Assembly (NCBI GenBank): GCA_930633495.1
Contig: CAKNFJ010000001.1
Coordinates: 4,363,001 to 4,427,000, forward strand
Direction of reading: 5' to 3'
From: Hyphomicrobiales bacterium
Lineage (GTDB): Bacteria > Pseudomonadota > Alphaproteobacteria > Rhizobiales > Beijerinckiaceae
DNA: 64,000 nucleotides
This document shows, piece by piece, positions 46,537-54,888 of this stretch. Position 1 is the first letter of the stretch, and the number at the start of each line of letters is the position of its first letter. The translations under genes were made by a program, and so were the position numbers. Under the pieces are notes generated by a model. The model saw nothing but the letters and a program-made list of their open reading frames with translations. It ran no database searches and was not told where the DNA came from.

Positions 46537-49500
46537 TCAGCTCCGCTGCGGCGTCGAAGGCTCGGCGGTCACGCCCTGCGCCGGCGTCGGCAGAGGCTCG
46601 GCCGGCTGCTGTGGCTTGCGCATCGCCGCCGACAGGCCCGGGTAGCGTTCGCGATAGGCCTTCAGGAATTCCGAGACGCTGTCGGCATTCGCCGTCGCGC
46701 GTGCCATCTCGCGGATGTCGGCGGGGCGCGAGCGGCTTGCGCCGGTGACGAAGGCGAAGGTGCGGGCATCGGCGCTGCGCGCCATCTTCGGGGCGAACTT
46801 GCTGCGCAGCCGGTCGAGCGAGAGCGCCTCGTTCGCCATCACATAGGAGACGCCGGCGCGCATCACGTCGGCTCGCTCGGGATCGGTCAGGCCTGCGTCT
46901 CCGCGCCAGCTTTCGTCGAGAATGCGTTCATAGGCCTCGCCGGCTTCCTGCCAGCGCCGGCCGCTCCAATAGATGTCGGCGCGCAGGCGGTCGACCTCGG
47001 GGCCGCGTTCGCGTTCCAGCATCTCCAGCGCCTGGTCGGTGCGGGAGAGATCGGAGAGGGCCTTGGCTTCCAGCAGGAGCCGTGCCCGCTTCACGTCGGC
47101 CGGCAGCTCGATGAGCCGGGTGGTGTTGAGGGCGCGGACCGCCTCGGCCGGCTTGCCGTTCATCAGGTCGATCATGGCGAGGCGGGCGGCGACGGTGGAG
47201 CGAGCGGCTCCCGTCAGGCGACGCTCCATCTGGTAGCGCAGGATCTCGGCGGCCTGATCGAGCAGGTCGAATTCGATCAGGCGGTCGGCGAGCAGACGCG
47301 TGATCTCGTCGCCGCGTCGGCCGATCGGCAGGAATTCCTTGAAGTCGTAGAACAGCGCGAGCGCTTCGATCCGCGGCAATTTGCCGAGGCCAGTGCCCGT
47401 GAACAGCTCCGCGAAGCGTTGCGCCGTCTCGTCGTGCATGCGCCGCGTCAGCGGATCGTCGGGGAAGTTCTCGTTGGCGCGGCGCGCCACGAGGAAGGCG
47501 TCGCGCCAGCGCTGCTGCTCCGCATAGAGCCGCCCGAGCTCGGCCAGCGCCTCGATCTCCAGCCGGCCGCCGCGCCAGATGACGGAGACCGTCTCGAGCC
47601 GGGCGATGGCCTCGTCGACCTTCAGGTCCGGGCGCTTTTCGGCGGCTGCGAGCTTCACCGCGCGCAGTTGCGCTTCGGCCGCGACCGGCCGGCTGCTAGC
47701 CTCGAAGAGGGACTTGTAGCCGTTCATCGCCGCTTCGGGGCGTCCGCTGGCATCGTCGAGCCTGGCCTGGAGCAAGGCGAGCCGCTCCTGGTCGAAACTG
47801 CCGCGCGGCATGTCCGCGAGCGCCCGCACCTGCCGCTCGGCCACGCCCATGTCCTGCGCCGCGAGCGCGGCCCGCACCATCGCCTCACGGAACTCGCCCT
47901 GAAGATCGGCGGGATAGCGATCGAGTGCGGCCTCGGCCCGGCGAAAGCCGACCAGAGCCTGGGCGTTGCGATCCAGGCGCTGCTCGATCAGCGCACGCCA
48001 GAGCCCGCTTTCAGCGTCGTCCTTGATGGGTTCGGCGTTGAACGCTGTCAGCGCATCCTGATTGCGATGCATCTGCGCCGCGATGACGCCGCCCAGGAAG
48101 AGCGCCTCGCGATGATTGCGCATTGAAGCGTCGTCGGCCATCAGCGTCCCGAGCGGGCCCGCGGCTTCGGGCATCAGCCCGTTGGCGACATAGAAGCGGG
48201 CGAGCGCAAGCCGCGCCTCCGATTTGCGGCCGCGAGACGCGTCCGTGACGTCGAGCATCAATGTGCGCAGGCGCTCGCGCAGATTGCCGAGCCGCAGCTT
48301 TGCCCAGGCGTCGGCGTCGAGCAGCGGTGGGGCTTCGTGCTTATCGGCCCCGGCCTCGGCCTGCCGGGCCGGCTCGGCGATGTCGAGAGTGACCATGAGG
48401 CCGCCCGCACGGCCGATGCGGACCTGCTCGGTGCCTGCGCGTACGAGGATATCGTCCGCGCGGGGCTGGACGGCGAGGCCCTGGACGGTCTGGAGCAGGC
48501 CGAACTCGACGAACTGATAGGGCTTGGGCGTCAGATGCACCGGCCCGGTCGCGGTGGCGATGGCGACGGGCAAGCCGGCTGGTCCGGATTCGAGCCAGTG
48601 AACGCCGGTCAGGCCGGCCAGCGGCACCGAGACGACGGTCTGGCCGCGCTCGTCCATGCTGCGCTGCGGCTCGATCGCGGTTGCGGGTTTGCCCGGCCCC
48701 TCGCCGAGGTCGAGCGACCAGCCATTGCCGTCGTCGAAGAAGCGGGCAAGCGGTTCGCCTGCGAGCCGCAGCCTGACGAGCGTCACCCGGCCGTCGCGGA
48801 TCACCGAACTCTCCGCGATCAGCTTGGGCAGCAGACCGGTCAAGCGCGCCGGGTCGATGGTGTCGCGGGTGTCGAAGACCAGCGTTATCCCGCCGGCATC
48901 GGCGAAGGCGGCGGCGCCGGTCCGGCGCGGAAAGCGGAAGTCGAGCCGCTTCTCGCCCGCGACGATGGCGACGGGACCGGGAGGCGCCTCGGCAACAGGG
49001 GCGGCGGCCGCCGGCTGCGGCGCGCTCGCGGCAAGCTGCGGCGTCGGCTGTGTGGCGGCGGGCTTGGCCGGCGCGGCGACGGCGGGGGCGGCCGGAGGCT
49101 GCGGCCTTTCGAGATCGGGAAGGGACAAGGCCCCGACCTTCGTCGGCCGCAGCAGGTCGACGACCAGCCCGGTTTCGTCGTCGAAGGTCCGGGCCTGCCA
49201 GTCCTTCGGAAGCGACAGCGTCAGGCTGAGTTCATCCTTGCCGGAGTCGAGCTCGGCCAGCGCGATCTCGTCCGGGAGGGCGTTGCGGATCTCGGAGGCC
49301 TCGACCATCATCGGTTTGTCGAAGACGAGTTTGAGGGTGCCGTCGACGACATCGCTGGCAAGCTTCGTTCCGGGCGCCGCCTTGAAGATCAGGCGCTCCA
49401 GCGTCGGCAGGCTCACCGAGCGCATGGTCAGCACGGAGGGAGGCATGGCGGGCTGGCGCGCGGCTTCCCTGGCCTTCGCTTCGGCGACGCGCAGCCGCTC

Positions 49501-49998
49501 GGTCAACTCGGCGATGACCTCGGGCGGGGGCCCGGGCATGAGCCCCGCCCAGTTCTGCGGCAACAGGTCGATGAAGGCCTTGTCGCCGGCTTCGATCAGG
49601 TTTGCCTTGTAGGTTTGCGTCAGCGCGAAGCGCATGCCGCGGCCGTCGGGATCGACGCGGGCGACCGAGACGTAGTTGGGCAGCTCACGGGCGAGGCGGG
49701 CGACGTCGACGCGCACAGGGCTGCCGAAGGCGACGATCAGCACGCCGTTGGCCACGCGGATGCGGGTCTGGGTCGGTTCGTCGAAGGCGAGCGAGACCCG
49801 GCCGAAGCCGGCCGGCATGGCCTCGCCGCGCATGGTGGCGCTGGCAGCGAGCGCGGGCGCGTCCAGCCCCGCTGCGAGCGCGAGCGCAGCCAGCCCGATA
49901 CCGAAGGCGAGGGAACGCGACAGTGGCAAACCGGAATACTCGACCCAACGCGACTGCGGGCCTTGCCGCATCGCGCAGACGCGGCGGCCCTCGGGCAC
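46537..49998 (-). CDS. giant exported TPR protein of the flagellar locus
   Basis: This 1153-residue protein has an N-terminal signal region (LAFGIGLAALALAAGLDAPALAA, in pieces), then about 500 residues of beta-rich AMIN-like repeats. Examples are RIRVANGVLIVAFGSPVRVD and GTLKLVFDKPMMVEAS. A Pro/Ala linker lies near residues 305-345. From about residue 585 the protein is helical with TPR-like repeats (for example ARLALARFYVANGLMPEAAGPL). A GTG at 49998 is the start; an ATG nine codons later is an alternative. It lies 65 bases downstream of the MotE-like gene on the same strand. A motor, stator or rod-ring role in the periplasm is inferred; no known motility protein has this layout. Confidence 0.8.
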   Translation of the reverse strand: MPEGRRVCAMRQGPQSRWVEYSGLPLSRSLAFGIGLAALALAAGLDAPALAASATMRGEAMPAGFGRVSLAFDEPTQTRIRVANGVLIVAFGSPVRVDVARLARELPNYVSVARVDPDGRGMRFALTQTYKANLIEAGDKAFIDLLPQNWAGLMPGPPPEVIAELTERLRVAEAKAREAARQPAMPPSVLTMRSVSLPTLERLIFKAAPGTKLASDVVDGTLKLVFDKPMMVEASEIRNALPDEIALAELDSGKDELSLTLSLPKDWQARTFDDETGLVVDLLRPTKVGALSLPDLERPQPPAAPAVAAPAKPAATQPTPQLAASAPQPAAAAPVAEAPPGPVAIVAGEKRLDFRFPRRTGAAAFADAGGITLVFDTRDTIDPARLTGLLPKLIAESSVIRDGRVTLVRLRLAGEPLARFFDDGNGWSLDLGEGPGKPATAIEPQRSMDERGQTVVSVPLAGLTGVHWLESGPAGLPVAIATATGPVHLTPKPYQFVEFGLLQTVQGLAVQPRADDILVRAGTEQVRIGRAGGLMVTLDIAEPARQAEAGADKHEAPPLLDADAWAKLRLGNLRERLRTLMLDVTDASRGRKSEARLALARFYVANGLMPEAAGPLGTLMADDASMRNHREALFLGGVIAAQMHRNQDALTAFNAEPIKDDAESGLWRALIEQRLDRNAQALVGFRRAEAALDRYPADLQGEFREAMVRAALAAQDMGVAERQVRALADMPRGSFDQERLALLQARLDDASGRPEAAMNGYKSLFEASSRPVAAEAQLRAVKLAAAEKRPDLKVDEAIARLETVSVIWRGGRLEIEALAELGRLYAEQQRWRDAFLVARRANENFPDDPLTRRMHDETAQRFAELFTGTGLGKLPRIEALALFYDFKEFLPIGRRGDEITRLLADRLIEFDLLDQAAEILRYQMERRLTGAARSTVAARLAMIDLMNGKPAEAVRALNTTRLIELPADVKRARLLLEAKALSDLSRTDQALEMLERERGPEVDRLRADIYWSGRRWQEAGEAYERILDESWRGDAGLTDPERADVMRAGVSYVMANEALSLDRLRSKFAPKMARSADARTFAFVTGASRSRPADIREMARATANADSVSEFLKAYRERYPGLSAAMRKPQQPAEPLPTPAQGVTAEPSTPQRS

Positions 49999-50013
49999 GC
50001 TAGCGCGTCAACC

Positions 50014-50028
50014 ATAACGCGGACTTAA
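50014..50028. promoter_or_regulatory. CtrA-like box upstream of the TPR gene
   Basis: ATAA-CGCGGAC-TTAA is one base from TTAA-N7-TTAA. It lies 16-30 bases before the TPR protein start, between the MotE-like and TPR genes. It is a single near match and may be chance. Confidence 0.35.
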
Positions 50029-50063
50029 CGGGGCGGGGGCGCCGGCGACGGGATTCCGGCTAT

Positions 50064-50897
50064 TCAGCGTTGAGTCGCGGGCGCGATGGCAGGCAGCTCG
50101 TTGCCGGGCAGGGACGCCTCGTTGGCGGCGCGCTCGAAGCTCGGCATGCGCCCGCTCGTCGCCAGCGCCACGGTCAGCCGCTCGGCACGCTCCGGCGACA
50201 TGGCGGCGAGGACCTCGGACATCTTGCGCGGATTCATCTGCTGCACCACCGGAACGAGCACGTCGAGACCCAGCCGGTCGAAGACGCGGGCGGCATCCTT
50301 CGGCTTCATCGACTCGTACATGATGACGAGGTTCTTGATCGCCTTGGCCTCGTCGGCCGAAGCCTTCGCGGCAGGGCTCGCCTTCTCTTCGAGGGTCTTG
50401 AGGTCGCCGACGCGGCCGTCGAGCTTCTTCTCGGCCGAATCCAGCAGCCGCTCGCGCATTTCCAGCTCGCGCATGCGGCTGTCGAGCTCCTCGCGCCGCT
50501 CGCCCAGGCGTTCGAGAATGGCCTTTTCCGCGGGCGACAGCGGCTTGGCCGTGCCGTTCATCACGGCGGCCTTGTTGTTGGGGTTGGCGGCGCGTGCGGC
50601 CTCGGCCTTCGCCTCGGCTTCCTTCTTCTCCTGCTCCTTCTTGGGGTCGGGAGCGGGCACGGAGCCGGTCGTTTCCGGGTCGAAGACATCGGGCGCATGG
50701 GCGCGCGCGATGACCTTGGCCAGGCCCCAGGCCTCCTTCTGGTTCTTGGCCTTGTCGCCCTGAGCTTGTGCCAGGACGGGCGCTGCCGCCGGGATCTTGC
50801 CGAGAGGCGCGTCCTCCGCCCATGTGAGCAGCTTCAGCGCCAGGAGACCCATGGCGCCGAGGATGACTGCCGGCAGAAGGCGGGGCTTTTCGATCAC
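50064..50897 (-). CDS. MotE-like flagellar protein (MgtE N-terminal-like domain)
   Basis: This 277-residue protein has a short N-terminal helix (LLPAVILGAMGLLALKLL) for export or anchoring. A charged region and a long coiled coil follow (about residues 75-165, with ERREELDSRMRELEMRERLL). The C-terminal domain (MYESMKPKDAARVFDRLGLDVLVPVVQQM, in pieces, then MSEVLAAMSPERAERLTVALA) is the MgtE-N/FliG-like fold of the MotE family. In Sinorhizobium MotE is a periplasmic chaperone for MotC. GTG 50897 overlaps the preceding stop as GTGA. It belongs to the fliL-fliM unit. Confidence 0.78.
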   Translation of the reverse strand: MIEKPRLLPAVILGAMGLLALKLLTWAEDAPLGKIPAAAPVLAQAQGDKAKNQKEAWGLAKVIARAHAPDVFDPETTGSVPAPDPKKEQEKKEAEAKAEAARAANPNNKAAVMNGTAKPLSPAEKAILERLGERREELDSRMRELEMRERLLDSAEKKLDGRVGDLKTLEEKASPAAKASADEAKAIKNLVIMYESMKPKDAARVFDRLGLDVLVPVVQQMNPRKMSEVLAAMSPERAERLTVALATSGRMPSFERAANEASLPGNELPAIAPATQR

Positions 50898-51352
50898 GCA
50901 GCCTGTTCCTCGAGGCGGCGTGCGGCGCGGGCGCGGATGGCGGCGGCCGATTGCGCCGCGGTTTCGAGGCGGGAGACGGGAGCGACGTCGGCCACGGCGG
51001 CAGCCTGGGGAGCCGCCTTGGCGCCGACGAGGCTCGCCGCGCTGACGATCTGGCCGATGCGTTCCATCACGGCCTGGCCGGCATCGACCTGGGCGGCGAG
51101 ATCGGCAGCGTAGCGCTCGGCGGTGCGCAGCCGCTCGTCCAGCGTGCGGTCGCAGTCGCCGAGCGTCGATTTGAGGCCGGCAATGGCGCGCTCGGCATTG
51201 TCGGTCGCGGTGATGAGGGCGCCGACGGTCTGGCGCATGCCGGCCTCGTCCGCCTTGAGGCGCTCGATGCGCTTGGTCAGGACGAAGCAGGTGATGATGG
51301 TGGCGACCAGCAGGCTTGCGACAAGCACGTCGGCGATGAGGGTGATCGTCAT
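50894..51352 (-). CDS. DUF6468-type membrane protein of the fliM operon
   Basis: This 152-residue protein has one N-terminal membrane helix (LIADVLVASLLVATIITCFVL), a coiled-coil region (RIERLKADEAGMRQTVGALI and LDERLRTAERYAADLAAQV), then an Ala-rich tail ending ARAARRLEEQAA. I associate it with DUF6468, found after fliM in related bacteria; that name is from memory. The topology suggests a small motor-associated membrane protein with a cytoplasmic coiled coil. It is 11 bases after fliM and overlaps the next gene by four bases. Confidence 0.72.
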   Translation of the reverse strand: MTITLIADVLVASLLVATIITCFVLTKRIERLKADEAGMRQTVGALITATDNAERAIAGLKSTLGDCDRTLDERLRTAERYAADLAAQVDAGQAVMERIGQIVSAASLVGAKAAPQAAAVADVAPVSRLETAAQSAAAIRARAARRLEEQAA

Positions 51353-51363
51353 GGCTGTCCTGC

Positions 51364-52491
51364 TCAGTTGGCGCCGCCGAGATGGCTGGCGAGGCTGTCG
51401 AAGGCGGCAAGCGTGGTCTTGGAGCGCCGTAGCGGGCTCGTCACCTGGACGGCGATCTTGTCGTCGACACGGCCGATTCGCCCCTCCGAGACGATGAAGT
51501 CGCCGCAGCGCAGCGAGACGGTCGAGTCGGGGCGGGTGTCGAACATCAGCGTGTCGCCGATCTCCAGCTTCATCACGCGCTTCAGCGGCATCTGGGTCTC
51601 GTGCAGCACGCAGGTGACGTCGATATCGGCCTGCCAGACCTCGGTCGCGAGGTGGTTTTCCCAGGTCGGATCGCGCCCGAGCTTCTCGCCCATGAAGCTT
51701 TCGAGCAGGAGCTCGCGGATCGGCTCGATGGTGGCGTAGGGCAGGAGGAGGTGCAGGGCTCCGCCGCGGCCCTCCATATCGAATTTGAGCTCGACCCGGA
51801 TCGCGGCGTTGGCGGGGCGGGAGATCGAGACAAAGCGGGGGTTGGATTCGACCCGGTCGACCGTGAACCTGACCGGCGAGAGCGGCCGGAAGGCCGCTTC
51901 GGCGTCGCTCAGCACCAGCTCGATGACGCGGCGGATCAGGCGGATCTCGATCGTGGTGAAGGGGCGTCCGTCGATACGCGGTGCCGGCTGGCCGCGCTTG
52001 CCGCCGAACATGGTGTCGAGCACGGAATAGATCAGGGCCGATTCGATGGTGATCAGGCCGAAATTGTCCCATTCCTCGGCCTTGAACACCGAGAGCAGGG
52101 CCGGCTGCGAGATCGAGTTGACATAGTCGCCGAAGCGCACCGAGCGGATGCTCTCCAGGGTGACTTCGACATTGTCCGTGAAGAAATTGCGCAGGCTGGT
52201 CGAGAGCAGGCGTACGAGACGCTCGAAGATGATCTCGAGCATCGGCAGGCGTTCATAGGCAACCGACCCCGAATCGACGATCGCCTGGATGCCGTTGCGG
52301 CCATCCTTCTCGTCGCCGCTGGAGAAACCGAGCATCGTGTCGATTTCTTCCTGCGACATCAGGCGGTCTACGCCGCCTTCCGGTTCGCCGTCCTCCTCGA
52401 CGATATCCGGCATCGCAGCCCAGCCGGCGGCCATGCCTTCCGGCGTCAGCGGCTCGTCGGTCGGGGCTGGGTTGTCGCGCTCGGTGCTCAT
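51364..52491 (-). CDS. fliM: flagellar motor switch protein FliM
   Basis: FliM (375 residues) is the C-ring component that binds CheY-P and couples to FliG. The family segments LMSQEEIDTMLGF (after a 43-residue acidic N-terminus), YERLPMLEIIFERLVRLLSTSLRN (in pieces) and the C-terminal SPOA-like domain (GDTLMFDTRPDSTVSLRCGD) are present. The N-terminus lacks the exact EcoR-type CheY-binding peptide, as in other alphaproteobacteria. It follows fliL by 42 bases; fliN is not adjacent. Confidence 0.95.
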   Translation of the reverse strand: MSTERDNPAPTDEPLTPEGMAAGWAAMPDIVEEDGEPEGGVDRLMSQEEIDTMLGFSSGDEKDGRNGIQAIVDSGSVAYERLPMLEIIFERLVRLLSTSLRNFFTDNVEVTLESIRSVRFGDYVNSISQPALLSVFKAEEWDNFGLITIESALIYSVLDTMFGGKRGQPAPRIDGRPFTTIEIRLIRRVIELVLSDAEAAFRPLSPVRFTVDRVESNPRFVSISRPANAAIRVELKFDMEGRGGALHLLLPYATIEPIRELLLESFMGEKLGRDPTWENHLATEVWQADIDVTCVLHETQMPLKRVMKLEIGDTLMFDTRPDSTVSLRCGDFIVSEGRIGRVDDKIAVQVTSPLRRSKTTLAAFDSLASHLGGAN

Positions 52492-52533
52492 CGTCTCGCC
52501 GTCATCCCGGTGCGGTCAGGGCCGGTACCCGGC

Positions 52534-53040
52534 TCACTGAACCAGCAGTTCCTTGAACAGCACGGCGTCGACCTTGGCCGGATAGATGGTCAGGTTGACG
52601 CGGCGCAGCAGCTCCTCCTTCAGCCGGTACATGCCGGCCGAGCCTTCGAGGTCCGCCGGCCGCAGCTCGCGCATGAAGATCTGGAAGGCGTCCTCGACGC
52701 GCGGCAGCAGCGGTTTGACCTGGTCGGCCGCCTTCGCATCGGCGATTTCCAGCACGACCTTGATCTTCATGACCGGCTGGCGATCCTGCTGGCCGCCATT
52801 GGACATGCTGATCATCATGTCCTTCATGTCGAGGAAGGCGACGGGATTCTTGGCCTTGGCCGCGGCTTCGGCGGCTGCGATCTGCTCGGGCGAGGGCTTC
52901 TTCAGGAAGAACCAGCCGCCCGCGCCGGCTGCCGCCAGCAGCACGACGCCGCCGACGATGATGAAGAGCTTCTTCTTGCTCTTCGGCGCGGCTTCGCTTG
53001 CAGCGCCTTCCTGTTCCGTCTTGGCTTTCTTCTTCGCCAT
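52534..53040 (-). CDS. fliL: flagellar basal-body protein FliL
   Basis: FliL (168 residues) surrounds the stator and stabilises the rod. A short basic N-terminus is followed by one membrane helix (LFIIVGGVVLLAAAGAGGWFF). The periplasmic domain includes YIKIKV-like IKVVLEIADAKAADQVKPLLPRVEDAFQIFMREL (in pieces) and a terminal VDAVLFKELLVQ. ATG 53040 has a GGAAGAG site. A perfect CtrA box lies 66 bases upstream. It is the first gene of the fliL-fliM unit. Confidence 0.94.
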   Translation of the reverse strand: MAKKKAKTEQEGAASEAAPKSKKKLFIIVGGVVLLAAAGAGGWFFLKKPSPEQIAAAEAAAKAKNPVAFLDMKDMMISMSNGGQQDRQPVMKIKVVLEIADAKAADQVKPLLPRVEDAFQIFMRELRPADLEGSAGMYRLKEELLRRVNLTIYPAKVDAVLFKELLVQ

Positions 53041-53105
53041 CTCTTCCGCGCCCTGGCCGCCGGGCCGCCTTCTGCCGCCCCTGTCGCCACCTTCCTCAAT
53101 CACGG

Positions 53106-53120
53106 TTAACGCGCCGTTAA
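53106..53120. promoter_or_regulatory. CtrA box of the fliL-fliM operon
   Basis: TTAA-CGCGCCG-TTAA matches the CtrA consensus exactly. It lies 66-80 bases before the fliL start and 120 bases from the sigma-54 promoter of the divergent flgF operon. Confidence 0.82.
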
Positions 53121-53238
53121 GGACGGCAGGATTTGCCGGGTCGTTCTTGCCGGTTCTGCAGCTCGTGCCGGGTTCCGGCAAAAATCCAAAGCGGATCGGT
53201 CTTCAATTATATCAATATGTTACGGGAATTTGCCGCGT

Positions 53239-53254
53239 TGGCATGACGATTGCC
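53239..53254 (+). promoter_or_regulatory. sigma-54 promoter of flgF-flgG-flgA-flgH
   Basis: TGGCATGACGATTGCC keeps the GG (-24) and GC (-12) with exact 12-base spacing and TTGC in the -12 block. The flgF start is about 70 bases downstream of the -12 element. Confidence 0.85.
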
Positions 53255-53323
53255 GGTGATGAGACGTGGCGACTGCGCTGGGGAGCGTCGAGGTCGCTGC
53301 GGGACATGATCGGGAGACTTGCC

Positions 53324-54067
53324 GTGGAGAACGCGCTTCTCATCGGCCTGTCGCGTCAGGTGGCTCTGGCGCGCGAGCTGGACGTCATCGCCAACAACAT
53401 GGCGAATGTCGGCACCAATGGGTTCAAGGCGCGCAGCGCGCGCTTCAACGAATTCATCATGCCGGTTGCCAAAGCCGACGCCTTCAAGCCGACCGATCGG
53501 CCGCTGTCCTACGTCATCGACAACGGCACGCCGCTGGACCTCTCGCAGGGCGCGACCGAGCTGACGGGCAACCCGCTCGACGTCGCCCTGAAGGGCGACA
53601 ACTACCTCGTGGTGCAGACCCCCGCCGGCGAGCGCTACACCCGGGCCGGCTCGCTGACGGTCGATCGGCAGGGTCGCCTCGTCACCCAGACCGGCCTTCC
53701 GGTGATGGGTGAATCCGGCCCGATCACCTTCGGCTCCAGCGAATATGCGATGCGCATCGCGGCCGACGGCACGGTGAGCAGCGACCAGGGCACGCGCGGC
53801 AAGCTGCGGCAGGTCCGTTTCACCAATGCGGCGACGCTCGTCAGCGAAGGCAGCAACCTGTTCTCCGCGACGGTGCCGGCCCAGTCGGCCGGCCCGGAGG
53901 CCAGGCTCGAACCCGGCGCGATCGAGCGCTCCAACGTCAAGGCCGTGGTCGAGCTGACCCGCCTGATGGAGGTGCAGCGCAACTACCAGAGCGTCGCCAA
54001 CATGATCGGCAAGTCCGACGAGCTGCGCAGCCGGGCGATCTCGCGCCTGGCCGACCAGCAGGCCTGA
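53324..54067 (+). CDS. flgF: flagellar proximal rod protein FlgF
   Basis: FlgF (247 residues) is a rod subunit. N-terminal ALLIGLSRQVALARELDVIANNMANVGTNGFKA (in pieces) and the C-terminal TRLMEVQRNYQSVANMI are conserved rod-protein ends. GTG 53324 is chosen: GGGAG lies 7 bases before it and the product starts in the family register; ATG 53306 is an in-frame alternative. It heads the flgF-flgG-flgA-flgH operon under sigma-54 control. Confidence 0.94.
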   Translation: MENALLIGLSRQVALARELDVIANNMANVGTNGFKARSARFNEFIMPVAKADAFKPTDRPLSYVIDNGTPLDLSQGATELTGNPLDVALKGDNYLVVQTPAGERYTRAGSLTVDRQGRLVTQTGLPVMGESGPITFGSSEYAMRIAADGTVSSDQGTRGKLRQVRFTNAATLVSEGSNLFSATVPAQSAGPEARLEPGAIERSNVKAVVELTRLMEVQRNYQSVANMIGKSDELRSRAISRLADQQA

Positions 54068-54082
54068 TAAGGAGCCAGCCCC

Positions 54083-54874
54083 ATGCGCGCCATGCAGACA
54101 GCCGCGACCGGCATGATGGCCCAGGAGATGAACGTCCAGGTCATCTCCAACAACATCGCCAACGTCCGGACCACCGGCTACAAGCGCCAGCAGATCCACT
54201 TCCAGGATCTGCTCTACGAGCATTTCCGCCGGGCAGGCTCGGCCACCTCCGACCAGAACACCCAGGCGCCCGCGGGCACCTTCATCGGCTCCGGCGTCAA
54301 GACGGTCTCGACCGGCCGGGTGATGACCCAGGGCAACATCACGCCGACCGAGAAGCCCTATGACCTCGCCATTCGCGGCGAAGGCTTCTTCCGCATCCGT
54401 ATGCCGGACGGGCGCACCACCTATAGCCGGGACGGCTCGTTCGACCTCGACTCGCAGGGTCAGATCGTTACCCGCGACGGCTATCAGGTCGAGCCCGGCA
54501 TCACCGTGCCGAACAATGCGACCAGCGTCAGCATCAACGCCCAGGGCATCGTCGAGGCGATGATACCGGGGCAGACGGCTCCGCAGCAGCTCGGCCAGAT
54601 CCAGCTCGTCCGCTTCGTCAACAAGGTCGGTCTCGAGTCGATCGGCGACAACCTCTATATCGAGACCGCCGCCTCGGGGCAGCCGATCGACGGTTTCGGC
54701 GGCGGCGAAGGCTTCGGCACGCTGCAGCAGAACTATCTCGAAGAAGGAAACGTCCAGGCCGTTACCGAGCTCTCCTCGCTGATCGCGGCGCAGCGCGCCT
54801 ATGAGATGAACTCCAAGGTCATCACCGCCACCGACCAGATGATGTCGGCGACGACCCAGATGTTCCGCGGTTGA
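54083..54874 (+). CDS. flgG: flagellar distal rod protein FlgG
   Basis: FlgG (263 residues) forms the distal rod. Conserved features are MRAMQTAATGMMAQEMNVQ, SNNIANVRTTGYKRQQI and the C-terminal AVTELSSLIAAQRAYEMNSKVI. The length is standard. It is 15 bases after flgF and 14 before flgA. Confidence 0.97.
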   Translation: MRAMQTAATGMMAQEMNVQVISNNIANVRTTGYKRQQIHFQDLLYEHFRRAGSATSDQNTQAPAGTFIGSGVKTVSTGRVMTQGNITPTEKPYDLAIRGEGFFRIRMPDGRTTYSRDGSFDLDSQGQIVTRDGYQVEPGITVPNNATSVSINAQGIVEAMIPGQTAPQQLGQIQLVRFVNKVGLESIGDNLYIETAASGQPIDGFGGGEGFGTLQQNYLEEGNVQAVTELSSLIAAQRAYEMNSKVITATDQMMSATTQMFRG

Positions 54875-54888
54875 GGAGGGTGCGCATC

